Source of the DNA: Pogonophryne albipinna
Taxonomy: Eukaryota; Chordata; Actinopteri; Perciformes; Artedidraconidae
Length of the DNA: 64,000 nucleotides
NCBI GenBank assembly: GCA_028583405.1
Contig: JAPTMU010000027.1
Location: 744,001-808,000 of the forward strand
Reading direction: 5' to 3'
The notes below the pieces were generated by a model, which worked only from the letters and a program-made list of their open reading frames with translations, was not told the DNA's origin and ran no database searches. Each line of letters starts with the position of its first letter. Position 1 is the stretch's first letter. The position numbers and the translations under genes were made by a program. Positions 1-27,532 of the stretch are shown here, in pieces.

Positions 1-545
1 GGCATATTGTCAATTGTGTTGAGAGCTATTCTTACCACCTCTGACGACTCCCCGAACCAATTGTACTGGTTCTTTGGATACATCTCCCACGTTGAGTAAA
101 CTAAAAACACAGGAAACACAATAATACAGTTAGATGAGTCACATATTGAAATTGGACAGTTAAAAGAAATAGTCTCTGATTTATGTTCAGGGAGGGAGAC
201 AATCCTCCTTATTCTTCCTCCTTTTCTCTCTCTTTGTGTCTCTCGCACCATACTGAATGTCTGTGTGGTGATCTGATACAACCTGTCCTTGTCGCTAGGC
301 ACTGATTTGCCCGTTGGTGTTGTTTTGCCCTCAGGGTCTGGACCCTGAGTAGTCAAATCGTCTGTGCTCTCAGATAAGGGCACCTTATTTTCTCCCTCAG
401 AGGGGCGAGAGCCCTCGCCTCCTGTCGTTGGGATTTTCACAGCTTCATCTAGCAGGGCGTCCTTGGCCAGGTACAGTAGACCCAGAACGATGACGATGAT
501 GACTGCCTTCACACGCCAGCATCCAGTAGAGGAGAGAGACGACAT
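1..545 (-). CDS. N-terminal part of an unidentified type II membrane protein (runs off left edge)
   Basis: Reading the minus strand from ATG at 545-543, the frame is open to the window edge. The first 28 residues read MSSLSSTGCWRVKAV..., with a short basic segment followed by a hydrophobic segment (VIIVIVLGLLYLA, about residues 15-27). This is the layout of a signal anchor for a type II protein. A Ser/Thr/Pro/Gly/Glu-rich stalk follows (about residues 35-90), which is typical of Golgi enzymes but not diagnostic. Near position 108 the sequence has a CTAAC branch-like motif, a T-rich tract and an AG, so part of 108-280 may be an intron and the last block (TWEMYPKNQYNWFGE) a second exon. A strong GTAAGA donor lies near position 30. 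I do not recognise the family, so no function is assigned. Its strand is the same as mesd, and it starts about 11 kb downstream of mesd's stop. Confidence 0.5.
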   Translation of the reverse strand, partial: MSSLSSTGCWRVKAVIIVIVLGLLYLAKDALLDEAVKIPTTGGEGSRPSEGENKVPLSESTDDLTTQGPDPEGKTTPTGKSVPSDKDRLYQITTQTFSMVRETQRERKGGRIRRIVSLPEHKSETISFNCPISICDSSNCIIVFPVFLVYSTWEMYPKNQYNWFGESSEVVRIALNTIDNM

Positions 546-2950
546 CTGGAAGCGTGAATCCACTCCGCTCTACCTTGTACTCTCAGGGCTGTTCTGGTCA
601 CTATTAACACTTGATAGGGATGTTTTCCTGAGTGAAGACAACTCAAGGTAATGGATTAGCACATTATCATTCAATTACAAAAATAGGATAGGCCCCTCAG
701 AATTATTTGGGAGCCTTCCTGACACATGCACATGCATAAATGTAAGGTTTGTGTTAGTCATTTAACATGCAATAATCATATTTTCATCAGTCCATAGCAG
801 AGAAATGTTATTTTAAGTTAAATGTGAGCTAGTCCCTGTGGATATAACCCCTTCTCAATTATTCTAAATGTTATATTAATTCACCATTTACCGTTTGATA
901 ACATATTAGTTTATCAAAAATACATTTGAAATAAATGTTCCAATATGAAATCAATTACTCAATATAATTGACTCTCCCCTCCCTTTTCTTACATATGTCA
1001 CATGTGTAAGAACAAGTAGGAGTCTATTTAAACATGGTATTGTCTATAAGCTATCAATCGATAAGACTCAGTATCAGTATGCAACTCGCAAATATCTCTT
1101 CTCTCTTTCGTATCCCTCTCTATTCTCTCTTCCTCATCTCTCTTACATCTTCCCATGTCTTTCGTCTCTCACTTCTGTTAGATATGAAATAAAACATACG
1201 AGTCCATGTAAGCATGGTAGAGATCATAATCCATTACTCGAGAAGACTCAGTATCACCTATGCGCAGCTAACAAAAAACAATTGTGAGAAGCATATATTA
1301 TGCAGGAAATGCACACCGTTGTTGAAAAAACAAAGCATAGCCGATTCGGGAGGAAAAACTTCAACCCCCTTAACATCTGAGTTATCACTGAAGGCATAGC
1401 ATGAATGATAGTGGGCGTCCGAGGGTGTCATTACTGAGAAATGTTAAACAAATTCAAAACCTTACGTTTGAAAACAGGTTTGCATTCCTCCACTTAAGGT
1501 GACGTTATCATTGGAAACAATAAAAAACGAATTGTTTAGATGTAGAATCTATAAATTGAATCGTTAGAGCAGAACAAAATGGTTGTATTGTAGCCTGAGT
1601 TCCGTGCAGCCTCTAGTTTCACCAGGTGGAAACATGGTCCATATAATGTGAATACATGCAGAAGTAGACAGTAAGAGGCCCCTGACATGAGGCCTATACT
1701 AAACATAGTAGGGGTTTCTAACAGCTTGCCAACTTACAGGCATCCTCTGCATAGCAGTATGAATAGCCTTAAAACAACCCACTCTGCGGTAACGAGAGTC
1801 ATGTGCCTGACCCAAAGGCCCTAAGTGAAGCCGTTAGTCTCATCTGACTGCCCCAAGGGTTGGTGCTGGCGTGGCAATGAGGCTTCCAAGTGTTCAAAGC
1901 ACATGTCAAGCTTTCAGTTCATGGCTCCATGGGGGGGAGCAGACCCATGTGAGGCAGTATCAATCAACGGCTGTAATGTTCAGTTTGAGGAGCGTCATTC
2001 ACTCTGGGAGCAGGAAATGGTGTCCATTCTCGGATCAGACCATTAATGTCATTTCATGTAGAGCAGCCATAGCATCTTTGTGACTGCACTCAGCCGGACT
2101 GTAGCAGGGCAGAACTGGGTGACTCTCAGTGAAACCGTCCAAGGCCACAGACAAAATGGAACCACGTACTAACAAAAAGGACACAGGGCCATCAATGTCT
2201 CTCTTTACCATTGGCGTAATCATAAAACAAATCAGTGGAAAAATGTGGAACACTAATCCATCATGTGAAATGTTGAGTTAATTTAAATAATTACGTATGG
2301 GTTGAAATCAAATTAACATTAACATTAGAACTAAAGTCAGTTAAAATTGGACTTGCACGGATCAGAATCTAATCAATACACCATTTTCCCAGCTCTGTAA
2401 TAAAAAGGATAACAAGCAGGGGTGCAACCTTGTCACCTTTCTGCGAAATTCGCAGTTTTGAATCCAAAATAGGTCGTTTGTGTGATTCATGTAGATCTGC
2501 AATAAAAAAATATATTATTGGGGTATGGGGGGTCTGGGAACCGGAGTAATCTGCAGCCGCGAGCTGTTATGTGCCATCATGACACGCACGGTGCTCTTTT
2601 ATATATGACAATGAAGCGCGAGCTGTGTGCTCGAGTCCTCCTGCCTGTCGGCTCTGCTCATGGATGTATAATAAGGCTCTGCTTTTATCGCGAAGATGGT
2701 CTAGCTTCAGCAGCTACATTATCTATGGGTGCGTTCGTTAAAATGAGCTGTGTGGTCCGGAGTCACTGTGGCACAGACTGGACCGCTGGTGAACAGCTGT
2801 TAGAACGGGCCGTTCAGGTGTTCAGAGCAGAGCTCCCTGTCGGAGCGGCAGAGCGTAATGTGAACTTAAAAGTTTTTTTTTTCTGTCGCAATATTATTTA
2901 AGGAATCGTTGAGCTAGCTAACTAGCATACATTGTCACTATCTACTAACG
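546..2950. other. No gene seen; AT-rich intergenic DNA
   Basis: Short frames here have no family resemblance and no splice or codon signature that I can support. The stretch contains the diverged direct repeat listed at 1019-1272 and otherwise looks like ordinary intergenic sequence. Confidence 0.5.
1019..1272. repeat. Diverged direct repeat, about 74 bp, two copies
   Basis: Segments 1019-1092 and 1200-1272 align along their length. Each starts with a GAGTC block, has ACATGGTA or GCATGGTA near the start, and shares AAGACTCAGTATCA in the middle. They are separated by a pyrimidine-rich spacer (TCTCTC-type). The family is not recognised. Confidence 0.4.
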
Positions 2951-2954
2951 TTAG

Positions 2955-3510
2955 CTTTAGTACTCAGATCTTGTACTTGAGTAAAAGTAGAAGTGCCAGA
3001 GCGTAGGAATACTATGTTACAGTAAAAGTACTGCATTCAAAATGTTACTCAGGTAAAAGTATAAAAGTATTCCCATCAAAATATAGTGGAAATAGCGACA
3101 ATAAAAGAAATCATTGTGCAGATTGGTTCACATCAGAATAATATATATAGATACGTTTTATAATGATTGATCATGAAAGTGTTCTCAAAGCTGGTGAAGG
3201 TGCAGCCAGTCTGAATGACTTTGTATACTGCAGGGTAGCTGGTGGATTTACTCCAGGTGGAACTAAAGTCTGATTCAACACTTGATTAGATTTCACATCA
3301 TTCATCCAGATCTGTAAAGTAACTAAAGATATTAAATACATGTAGTGGAGTAGAAATACACCATGTAGGCTACCTCTGAACTGTAGTGGAGTAGAAGAAT
3401 ACGTAGCAAAACATTTAAATACTTAAATAAAGTACAAGTATCTCAAAATTGTACCCAAGTATAGTACTAGTTGAGTTTATGAACTTAGTTACTTAACAGC
3501 ACTGGTTATA
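2955..3510 (+). mobile_element. Dispersed MITE ('ACTTGAGTAAAAGTA' family), copy 1
   Basis: This non-coding repeat starts with TACTTGAGTAAAAGTAGAAG and ends with an inverted TTAGTTACTTAA-type terminus. The same body text (for example GATTGATCATGAAAGTGTTC and CTCCAGGTGGAACTAAAG) recurs at 9530-9995 and, inverted, at 21180-22660. Related left ends occur at 23517 and 60078. Superfamily not certain; ends are approximate. Confidence 0.65.
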
Positions 3511-4023
3511 CAGATAGAAAGACTAAGCCTTGCACAGAGGCATGAAAATACATTTATTTTCTCTCAAAATGCTCAACAGTGCTGCCAAAATTATAAACTG
3601 ACTGCTACACAATTAAAATGAATGGTTCTATATATTTCTATTAAATGTGACTCTGTAGTGTTTCTGTTATTATTACCACTGCTGCTTTAGTTGTTCTGAC
3701 TGCTAAAATCATCTGTTATTCCTCATTTTAAAGCCGATACTCCGGGGGGTCGGGGGCTCGGATCCTTGTCACCTTTTTTCATACCTGATGAGTTTGCATC
3801 CCTGACAAGACTAGGTACATTACAGGAGTGTTAAAACACCCAACATGCACACGTATCTTATTTTAGTAGAGATGAGAGGACAAGGTCTAATGTTGTGAAC
3901 GAAATGATCAAGTCAAAGCTTCAGTATTTTATCTCATGTAGCACATTCAATTCAACAATTAATCCTGAATTACTAATAACTCTAAAGGAGGCAAAAAGTG
4001 GATAAGGCAAATACTCATCCAAA

Positions 4024-7440
<3,417 letters not shown>

Positions 7441-8652
7441 TAGTGATGGGAATTTCGGCTCTTCTAGGTGAGCCGGATCATTTGGCTCGGCTCACCAAGA
7501 AGAGCCGGCTCTTCCGGCTCCCAAACGGCTCTTCAGTTTACCACATATTATACCTTTTAATTAAATCAAATGTAGCCCTGTTTTGACAAATTATATGTGT
7601 ACACATATATCACTTAAATTATTCAATACAACCTTTGTACTGAAGTATTCAAAAGTAAAAATTACATGTTTAATATAAATGATTTGCTGTGGCCAATTGT
7701 TTTCATTGCATTTACAGACCCGTGTAACTCTCTGATACCACCCAATGAATGCATTGACTAGCTTGTAGAACCACGCTACACAAAACAGATAGCAACACCT
7801 ATAAAAACTATTTTTTTTAAAAGGGGCTACTGTATCGACCTATATAAAGTATATAAATATATATATTTTTTCAAAATACCAAAAAGATTCTGCATTTTAG
7901 CCATGCCTCATTTCGCTCCATTTGCTCTTTCCAGCGCTGTTTTTGCAGGGGGCTGATTCTGTGAGCTGCAGCTGACCACGCCCCCCTGCAGGAGAGGGGA
8001 GCGTGCTCTGAGATCAGCTGCTGAGCTGTCAGAAGAGGGGGAGAAAAAGAGATCTCCGTCCTCCGTGTTTTATTCTTATAGAAGTAAGAAGAGAAGTAAT
8101 GGGGCAGAAACCCTCCTTTTTACGCAGCGGCCCAGACATAGACATCAAACGGCGACACATATTCAGTTGGCAGTTATTTTGGCATTAGGGCAGGGATATC
8201 TAGATACTTTCCAAGGTTTGACATCATGAGTTGTGCTACTTTTAAAGCAAGCAACGATGTTTTCAAATCTGTAATCAAAAAGCTCCTCAAAAACACTATC
8301 GAAGCAGTTCCTGCCGTTGCTACGTTAGTTCAAACAGTAACAACGGACTACTTTTCTTAGCGGATGCATGTCAATTTAAATCAATACATAAAACTATTTT
8401 TAAATCAATAAAATCATTTTCTAAATCCATAAAAGCATTTCAATTAATATTGGGAGTCATGTCGTTACTTTGTTGAGAATGTGGCCATGTGTAATAAGCG
8501 GGATAATTTGCACATTGCATAATGTGCCTTCAAGCCGATCTAGATCCCTCCGCAAAAAAAAACGGCTCGTTCGCGGGCGAGAGCCGGCTCCCGTCGTTCA
8601 CTTAAAAGAGCCGGCTCTTTGTGCCGGCTCGTTCGCGACCGACACATCACTA
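7441..8652. mobile_element. hAT-type non-autonomous transposon (1212 bp) with 8-bp target duplication
   Basis: The left end is TAGTGATGGG... and the right end ...ACACATCACTA, which are inverted copies for the first eight bases. The inner end regions are rich in GAGCCGGCTC. The element is flanked by a perfect 8-bp duplication ATTCATTC (7433-7440 and 8653-8660), the hAT hallmark, though the site is itself an ATTC tandem. No transposase is present. The middle (about 7840-8090) resembles, in inverse orientation, sequence at 61800-62050. Confidence 0.8.
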
Positions 8653-9529
8653 ATTCATTCATTCAGACTGACTGCATGAAGAAGATCGCAGGAAATGACG
8701 ACAGAACAGCTAAAAAAGACATCTCACACCGTGTCAGATTTTGGTTCTTTTGGGGAGGTCGGAGATAAATCATATTGTTTGGTGGATGCAGTTTGAACCA
8801 GAGTAGCAGCATGGAGGTCGGATCGTTACCAAAATAAATAAATAAGTGCAACTCTATATCCACCAGTTAAAGGAAATACAACCAATGTGTTGTGTTATAT
8901 CAGCTGTACAATTGACCACATATGGTGTTCTTAGTTTCCATACCTCCTGTGTTTTACGAGCGACTTATCAAGTCTTGGCAAACGGCATAAAACACGATTA
9001 AACGTGATAGTATATGAAACCATGCTCGTATCTACAACCTATAGAAATGCAAAAGGGCGTCATGTTGACGTAATTCTGTCTTTCTGCTTACCGCATCATT
9101 TATGAGAAAACATTTCATAACATTAACACAACATATTCGAGGTGGTTTTCAATAACATATCCGTATTTATTTATTTCTCCAAGTTATGTTGTTGTGTGCA
9201 CTGAGGAGTCTCAAACAGGCGTTTGTTTCATCATTTTAAGATCAGCTTTAATCAATGTTTGAAAATGAATTCTTCATATCTGATAAATGAGAGGTAACAT
9301 TTTATTGATGGTATTATTTCCACATATTTCTCTCCATTCTTCCTTCTGCCAACGGTGTCGCAGTTTCTCGTCTCTCCCGTTGTTGTGCTTAGTGCGTACG
9401 CATGGGTTAGAGTTTGCGTGGAGGACCGCACGTTTTCCCGTCAAGTTAGTATTTTATAAATCGCAAACATTGCGTAGAAACTGGCGAACGCCATTTTTTG
9501 AGCGTATATCCCTTTATAAATGAGGCCCC
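8653..9529. other. No gene seen; remainder of an older repeat
   Basis: Contains no supported gene. The right margin (9400-9530) looks like the terminal part of a DNA transposon (CGTACGCATG, then TTTATAAATGAGGCCCC), probably the same one broken by the 7441-8652 insertion. Confidence 0.35.
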
Positions 9530-9995
9530 AGAGTGTAAAGTAAAAGTCCTACATTCAAAAAGTTACTCAAGTAAAAGTAGAAAAGTATTCTCATCAAAAT
9601 ATAGTGAAAGTAGCGAAAGTAAAAGTAGATATTGTGCAGATTGGTCCATTTCAGAATAATATATATGATATGTTTTATAATGATTGATCATGAAAGTGTT
9701 CTCAAAGCTGGTAAAGGTGCAGCTAGTTTGAATGACTTTGTAGACTGCAGGGTAGCTTGTGGATTTACTCCAGGTGGAACTAAAGTCTGATTCAACACTT
9801 GATTATATTTCACATCATTCATCCACATCTGTGAAGTAACTAAAGGTATTAAATACCTGTAGTGGAGGAAAAGTACACCATGTACCTCTGAACTGTAGTG
9901 GGGTAGAAGTACACAGTAGCAAGAAATGGAAATTAGTAAAAGTATCTCAACATTTTACTTAAGTACTTGAGTAAATGTACTTAGTTACTTCCCCC
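9530..9995 (+). mobile_element. Dispersed MITE, copy 2
   Basis: Same family and orientation as 2955-3510. It shares GTTACTCAAGTAAAAGTAGA, TGATTGATCATGAAAGTG, CTCCAGGTGGAACTAAAG and the terminal TACTTGAGTAAATGTACTTA. It carries one copy of the 36-bp segment that is amplified 13-fold at 21247-21715. Confidence 0.7.
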
Positions 9996-11603
9996 CTGTG
10001 GTAAAAAGCACTGAGCATGGTTCCCAAGCACAACGCTGTGTGGACACTGCAATCATCATGCTACAATCTGCTCCTGCAGAGACGCAACACCACCCGGAGG
10101 AAAGGTCCAGTCCTGACCCACTGCTTGTCTCCCTGGCTGATCTGCCTGTAGGTGACCATCTGGCCTCTGCAGCTATATTACAAAGCAGCAGCTCAATGGT
10201 TTTCAACCCATAAGTTATCCCACAACACACTTGACTACCTTTACTATCTGCCCGAATCCACTTCAAGTCACTGGTACTATCCTACCAAAAAAAAACTTGA
10301 AGAGTTTAGCCCATTTGAAACTTATGCAATAGTACTTGGTTTGGCTTTTATGAAGTGAATATACCTGCATTACCACCTAAATAAAATTAGGGTTAACATT
10401 CGACTGGCCAGTAGATTTTCAATACCACTGGCCCAGGAGCAGTCCTTAAACATACCTTGTCTGAGCATGTGGAGCGCTCTGATACCTGGCCCTGGAACAG
10501 TGGAGAGTCCCTAAACAAGCACAAATCTCACATCTGATCTGCTACTTGAATATCATATGTAGATAAGCATATAGCCACTATAACTAGCTACTATATATTT
10601 CTATAAAGCAATTGTTCATATTTGGTTTCCTAAAATAATTATATTGTGGTCATTGTTGACGGTGATATTTCTGCTATGAGTTTTATTATTTTTAAAATGC
10701 GCTTTCTGCCTTCCTGTGGTTATCAGGAGGTAGACATATAATGGCTAAGTAATGAGTTATAGTAGCCTAACATTCATTATCCTAAACTGCTGGGACATTT
10801 CCCTCTACCGAATATACCTTTCTATGTTCTACTCTTCACTGACTTGTCAGCAGGTCAGCATTGATGTACAGAGCCGAAAGAAGACCTTGTTTATATTGGC
10901 ATCATATTGAAGCCAACTCCACCTATCAAGCCAGCGTGGCTGAAACTTTCTCTCCCTCTCATACTCCCTGTCACTCTCCTGTAACTCCTCCGGTGACAGC
11001 TCTCTGCCTTTCATCCAATACCGACGTCTGCCTCACAAAACGCTATGTTGTAGCAGTAACAACAATTTAACAAAACTGCTTGTCAAAATACCAATACCAC
11101 AGGCCAATGTGAATTTTTGTCTTACTGTTATATGAAGTAAAATGTAAGTGGCCCGAGCAGGCAAGTGGAAGGTACGTTCAGCTGGCCCGGGGTGTTTAGT
11201 CAGTGCCTCTGGGCCTGAGGGCCATTTATAATGAGATGGAATTTAATGGATTGACATCATTCATCATGATGCATAAGGTGATGTGTCTTTTGTATGTACT
11301 TAAAGTGATATTTAGTGCAATTCACTTACACACTGCAATGGGGAATATGGACAGCAGTACAAAAGCTATATTTTGTATTACCTTAGTATCGAAAACGTTC
11401 CCATCAAACTGGAAAAATAAGTTTCTTCACAGGCCTGACTGAACAGAAAAACCATGACAGTTACCAGACAACACACACCTTTTTGTCTAATAGATTTCCT
11501 TTACTCAGAACTTAGCGCTGGCCCAGGATGAACACAGCCAACCAGATGTTCAGTTTTAGACTACACAATGAAGGACATCTCATGTGATTGTATAAAAAAC
11601 GAA
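9996..11603. other. No gene seen
   Basis: Short overlapping frames on both strands near 10000-10270 have no recognisable domains. Nothing else is supported between the MITE and the mesd 3' UTR. Confidence 0.4.
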
Positions 11604-12013
11604 TTTATTCTCATATTCTGTGAAAAATCAAACAGAAATGCAGGTGCTACTTGTGTGTGCAATATTGAAATGCTGCTGGATGTGAACAAACACAACACAC
11701 ACCAAGAGCTGCAGGTCTGATCAATAACTAGAATGACACTTCATTCACTCAACATGGCTCTTGGCACAGAAAGAAATGAAAAAGGTTTATAATTGTTGCC
11801 ACGAGTACCTTTCAAAACAACATAAAAAGTCATGGATTTCATCTGACGATATTGGGACAACAACAAGTAACTAAAGGAACCAGACAGCACTGATTTTAAA
11901 GAGCATTTCACTCTGTGGCAGAAAAATGATTTCCAAAATGTTTTCCGAAAAGGCATGGTCACATGCTCCTGGAGCCCATCACCACGGGACAGAAGACCCT
12001 GTGAGTCCTTCCA
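11604..12013 (-). other. mesd: mesd 3' UTR with candidate poly(A) signal
   Basis: On the minus strand an AATAAA hexamer lies at 11609-11604, about 405 nt after the mesd stop codon. It is a plausible cleavage signal. Transcript data would be needed to fix the end. Confidence 0.45.
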
Positions 12014-24214
<12,201 letters not shown>

Positions 24215-24330
24215 GTTTACAGATGGAGTGTTCTCATTGGCTGCACTCTGCCGGTCACAAGACGGGAGGGGCGTGTCCCAGCTGTAAAAGCCTGACCGGC
24301 AGCGCTCTCACCATGTGAGGGATTTTCAAA
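24215..24330 (-). promoter_or_regulatory. mesd: Likely mesd 5' UTR and proximal promoter
   Basis: Directly upstream of the mesd start codon the sequence is locally GC-richer than its surroundings (CGGTCACAAGACGGGAGGGG, inverse strand). No TATA box is evident. The assignment rests on position only. Confidence 0.3.
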
Positions 24331-24689
24331 ATAAAGCAAAATGAAACACAATGCGTCACACTTTGCCCCGTTTTCTGTTGATGTATGTTATATTGATTGT
24401 TAAACACAAATGTTTTGTTTATTTAACTTGTTCATTCCTTTATAGAACGTGAAGCCTTTTAAAATAGATATCTATGAATAGATTAAAGGTGAATACTTAA
24501 ATGATGAGGATAGCAACAGTTTATCAATGTTCTAATCTATGCAATATACATTTTGATACATACATCACACTTTGGATCAACACACATTACATTGTTAGTA
24601 GTATACATTCATTGTTGGATTGGGGTTGCTAATAATAAGAAAGACACATGGAAATTAACCAGAATGATACATTAAATTGTATTACATTA

Positions 24690-25660
24690 CATTACACTTT
24701 TTTTTACCCAAAGCGACATATACATTATACTTATACTTATTACATTCAATAAAGTGGGAAATCCCCACCGGACCAATTTTGGGGTCAAGTGTCTTGCCCA
24801 AGGACAATATGTATTCAAAATGTTACAATAGTTTCAGTTACAATAGTTCAGACACGCTGCAAATAGCTGATGGGTTTTGTGTTGTGTTTGAATTTGCGTT
24901 TTTTCTGCAGTACATTAAATGTAATGTACTGCAAAAAAAACGCAAATGTAATGACATTGTATTGCATGACATTGCAAAGCGACTTACAATAAGTACATTC
25001 GACCAACAAGATACAAACTAGAAGAAAACAGAATCATATAAGTACATCAGGTTTCATAGAGCCAAAACATTTCAAGTGCTACTCAACTGGCTTTAGATAA
25101 GCCAGTCCTTTATTAGTATATAAGTGCTCTGTTAGCAGTTCTTTGTTAGTAATTCTATCGCTCAAAGTGGAGTCGAAAGAGATGAGTTTTCAGTCTGCGC
25201 CGGAAGATGTGCAAGCTGTCCTGATTTCAATGGGGAGCTCATTCCACCATTTTGGAGCCAGGATAGCAAATCCACGTGTTTCTGCTGATGGGAACTTGGG
25301 TCCCCCTCGCAGCGAGGGTGCAGCGAGTCGTTTGGCTGATGCAGAGCAGAGTGCACGCGCTGGGGTGTACAGTTTAACCATGTCCTGGATGTAGGAAGGG
25401 CCAGATCCATTCGCAGCATGGTACGCAAGTACCATTGTCTTGAAGTGGATTCTAGCAGTTACCGGAAGCCAGTGAAGGAAGCGGAGGAGCGTCGTGGTGT
25501 GGGAGAATTTAGGAAGGTTGAAGACCAGACGAGCCGCTGCATTCTGGATGAGCTGCAGAGGTCGGATGGCACATGCAGGTAGACCAGCCAGGAGGGAGTT
25601 GCAGTAGTCTAGGCGTGAGATAACGAGAGCCAGTAGTATGCAAATCTGGTCAAAAAGCAT
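24690..25660 (-). mobile_element. 3' fragment of an L2-type LINE (same family as 45976-52430)
   Basis: Frame 25660-25190 encodes the C-terminal region of the LINE protein (ISRLDYCNSLLAGLPACAI, WLPVTARIHFKTMVLAYHA, ETRGFAILAPKWWNELP). It matches the protein at 51524-52234 almost word for word. The 3' tail region (AAGCGACTTACAATAAGTAC inverted) follows at about 24950-25150. A further L2-tail-like block (TTACATTACATTACAC... AAAGCGACATA) lies at 24690-24830. It is 5'-truncated, as usual for LINEs. Confidence 0.85.
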
Positions 25661-26037
25661 AATAATAGAACATATCCAGAGTCAGGCAGGATCCTCCGTT
25701 GTGTTCAGAGGAAGGAAACAGAAAAAGATAACATGAGGCCGGTTCTTAAGGCTAATAAATGTTTCTTACTGCAACTTTGCTGCTACAATCCTGAGCAGGA
25801 TGTGAATAAATCCTTGTGATCCTCAGTTAGCATGTTGCTATATTACGTGAAACACTGTTGGAGTGAGGTCAGCAGAGTTCATGCAGTTGTATGGCTCAGA
25901 GATCAGAAAGTGTAGAGCCGTTTCCTCTCCTGGTGACTCCACCCAGTGGCACTGTGCCCTGTGCAGCTGCACTCTGACAGTACAGCATTCACATCCACAT
26001 ACAAAAAACTGCACGTGTTTTAACGAGGACCCCAGAC
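25661..26037. other. No gene seen
   Basis: Unique-looking sequence between the L2 fragment and the next hAT copy. Nothing else can be supported. Confidence 0.4.
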
Positions 26038-27332
26038 CAGTGGCGGAGCTAGGGGGTGGCTACTTGGGCTCAAGCCCCGGATGTTTTCTGAAAAGCCCCG
26101 GATGTTTCACTTAAATTATTTTTATTTTTTTTTATTTTTTTTTAAACGTCTCGGGAGTAATGTGCAGTACCGGAGTTCACCAGAGAGGCATCCGCTGCGG
26201 GACATTAGCCTGCGTACTGCGTAGCCTGCCCTGAAGTAGAAGTGATCCTTCCTAGTGCCTGACGAGTTTTAAGCTAATAGCCTATACAGTTATGGATATT
26301 AGAAAGTTATTGTCATTGAAGCAGGCGCCACAAGCTGCAGCAGCAGTATCAGCAGCTGACATCACCAGCAGTGAAGAAATGATGTTTCAGGTTTGTGAAT
26401 CTAATGGTGATATCTGCACTCTGGCTGACTGAGTAAGAAGTGAAAAAGAGTGATGTGACGTTAATGTTATAGCTAGTAAACATGGAGTAACCACACTAAG
26501 TATACCTTTATGTTAGTATGTATTAAATGCCATTTTCTTAATGTCTTTTTTTTTTTTGTAAAGCACTTTGAATTGCCTTGTGTTGAAAAGTGCTATATAA
26601 ATAAACTTGCCTTGCCTTGCCTATGTATACAGAACATGACTAAAAATTATCCTAAGATGTAACGTTAACCCTTCATACCTCAGTCTACTTTTAAGACACT
26701 AAAATAACGTATTCCATTTTTTATTTTGTTTTCGCGTATGGAATTATACCGGCTCTCGTTTCAGTACACATAACAACGGAACTGACAGGCAACCCTCTGA
26801 ATCAGACTCCGATTGGCTGTGACTGCATCCACTCAGAGTGTCCGATTCAGAAACGTGACTCTTACACATTTTTTACGTCACAAACAAAGATGGTGGATGA
26901 GAATAGATCTATAAAACGATAAGCAATGCGCCAGAATCAAGGTGAGACTATCCGCATCCTTTAAAACTCTACGCACATTCGTTTCACCTTAATAAGTAAA
27001 CGACTATTTGAGTGAGTTAAGGCATTAGTTTGCTTCATTAAAGGGTGTTAATGAGTGTTCTCCAGTGCCTTTTGTCCGCTTTAAGGTATTATTAAGGTAG
27101 GGTTAATGTTGCTCTCAAAGTGCACCAGATTGATGCTTTCAACTTCAATATTTTAAAAAAAATCTTCCCGGGGGAGCATGCCCCCGGACCCCCCGAGAGG
27201 AGGCGATGACCCCCCTAAAGGATGTTCGGTCCACCCTCCACTTATAAAAACTAGCACTGTACCCCTGCACCCCCCCCCCCAACAACTCCTGGGCTAAGCC
27301 CCGGATCTCCTACAATCCTAAATCCGTCACTG
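26038..27332. mobile_element. hAT-type transposon, deletion copy (1295 bp), perfect 8-bp target duplication
   Basis: Termini CAGTGGCGGAGCTAGGGG (left) and CAGTGACGGATTTAG (right, inverted). Perfect 8-bp flanking repeat CCCCAGAC at 26030-26037 and 27333-27340. Inside are a small coding remnant (26292-26390), a LINE tail (about 26550-26622, ...TATATAAATAAACTTGCC) and a GGGGGAGCATGCCCCCGG hairpin-like block near 27170. Confidence 0.88.
26292..26390 (+). pseudogene. Possible first exon of the hAT transposase (remnant)
   Basis: ATG at 26292 opens 33 codons (MDIRKLLSLKQ..., SEEMMFQ) ending in CAG before GTTTGT, a possible splice donor. A short first exon starting MDIRK is what I recall for hAT transposases of fish, but the rest of the gene is absent. 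Confidence 0.4.
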
Positions 27333-27430
27333 CCCCAGACCACACATCACCCCAATTTTGTAATGAAAATATACTTTTATTAACTCAAACATGGGATTTA
27401 AAGAAAAGGATTTCCCACTTCCACTCCACT

Positions 27431-27532
27431 CTTCTCTCCACTCCACTCTTCTCTCCACTCCACACTTCTTTTCACTCCACACTTCTCTCCACTCCACACT
27501 TCTCTCCACTCCACACTTCTCTTCACTCCACC
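27431..27532. repeat. 17-bp minisatellite, 6 units
   Basis: Unit CTTCTCTCCACTCCACA with small changes, six consecutive units, all pyrimidine-rich on the plus strand. Confidence 0.85.

Noticed and set aside
9985..10358. Overlapping small frames as a coding exon
   Set aside because: Frames on both strands overlap, there are no recognisable motifs and no paired splice sites.
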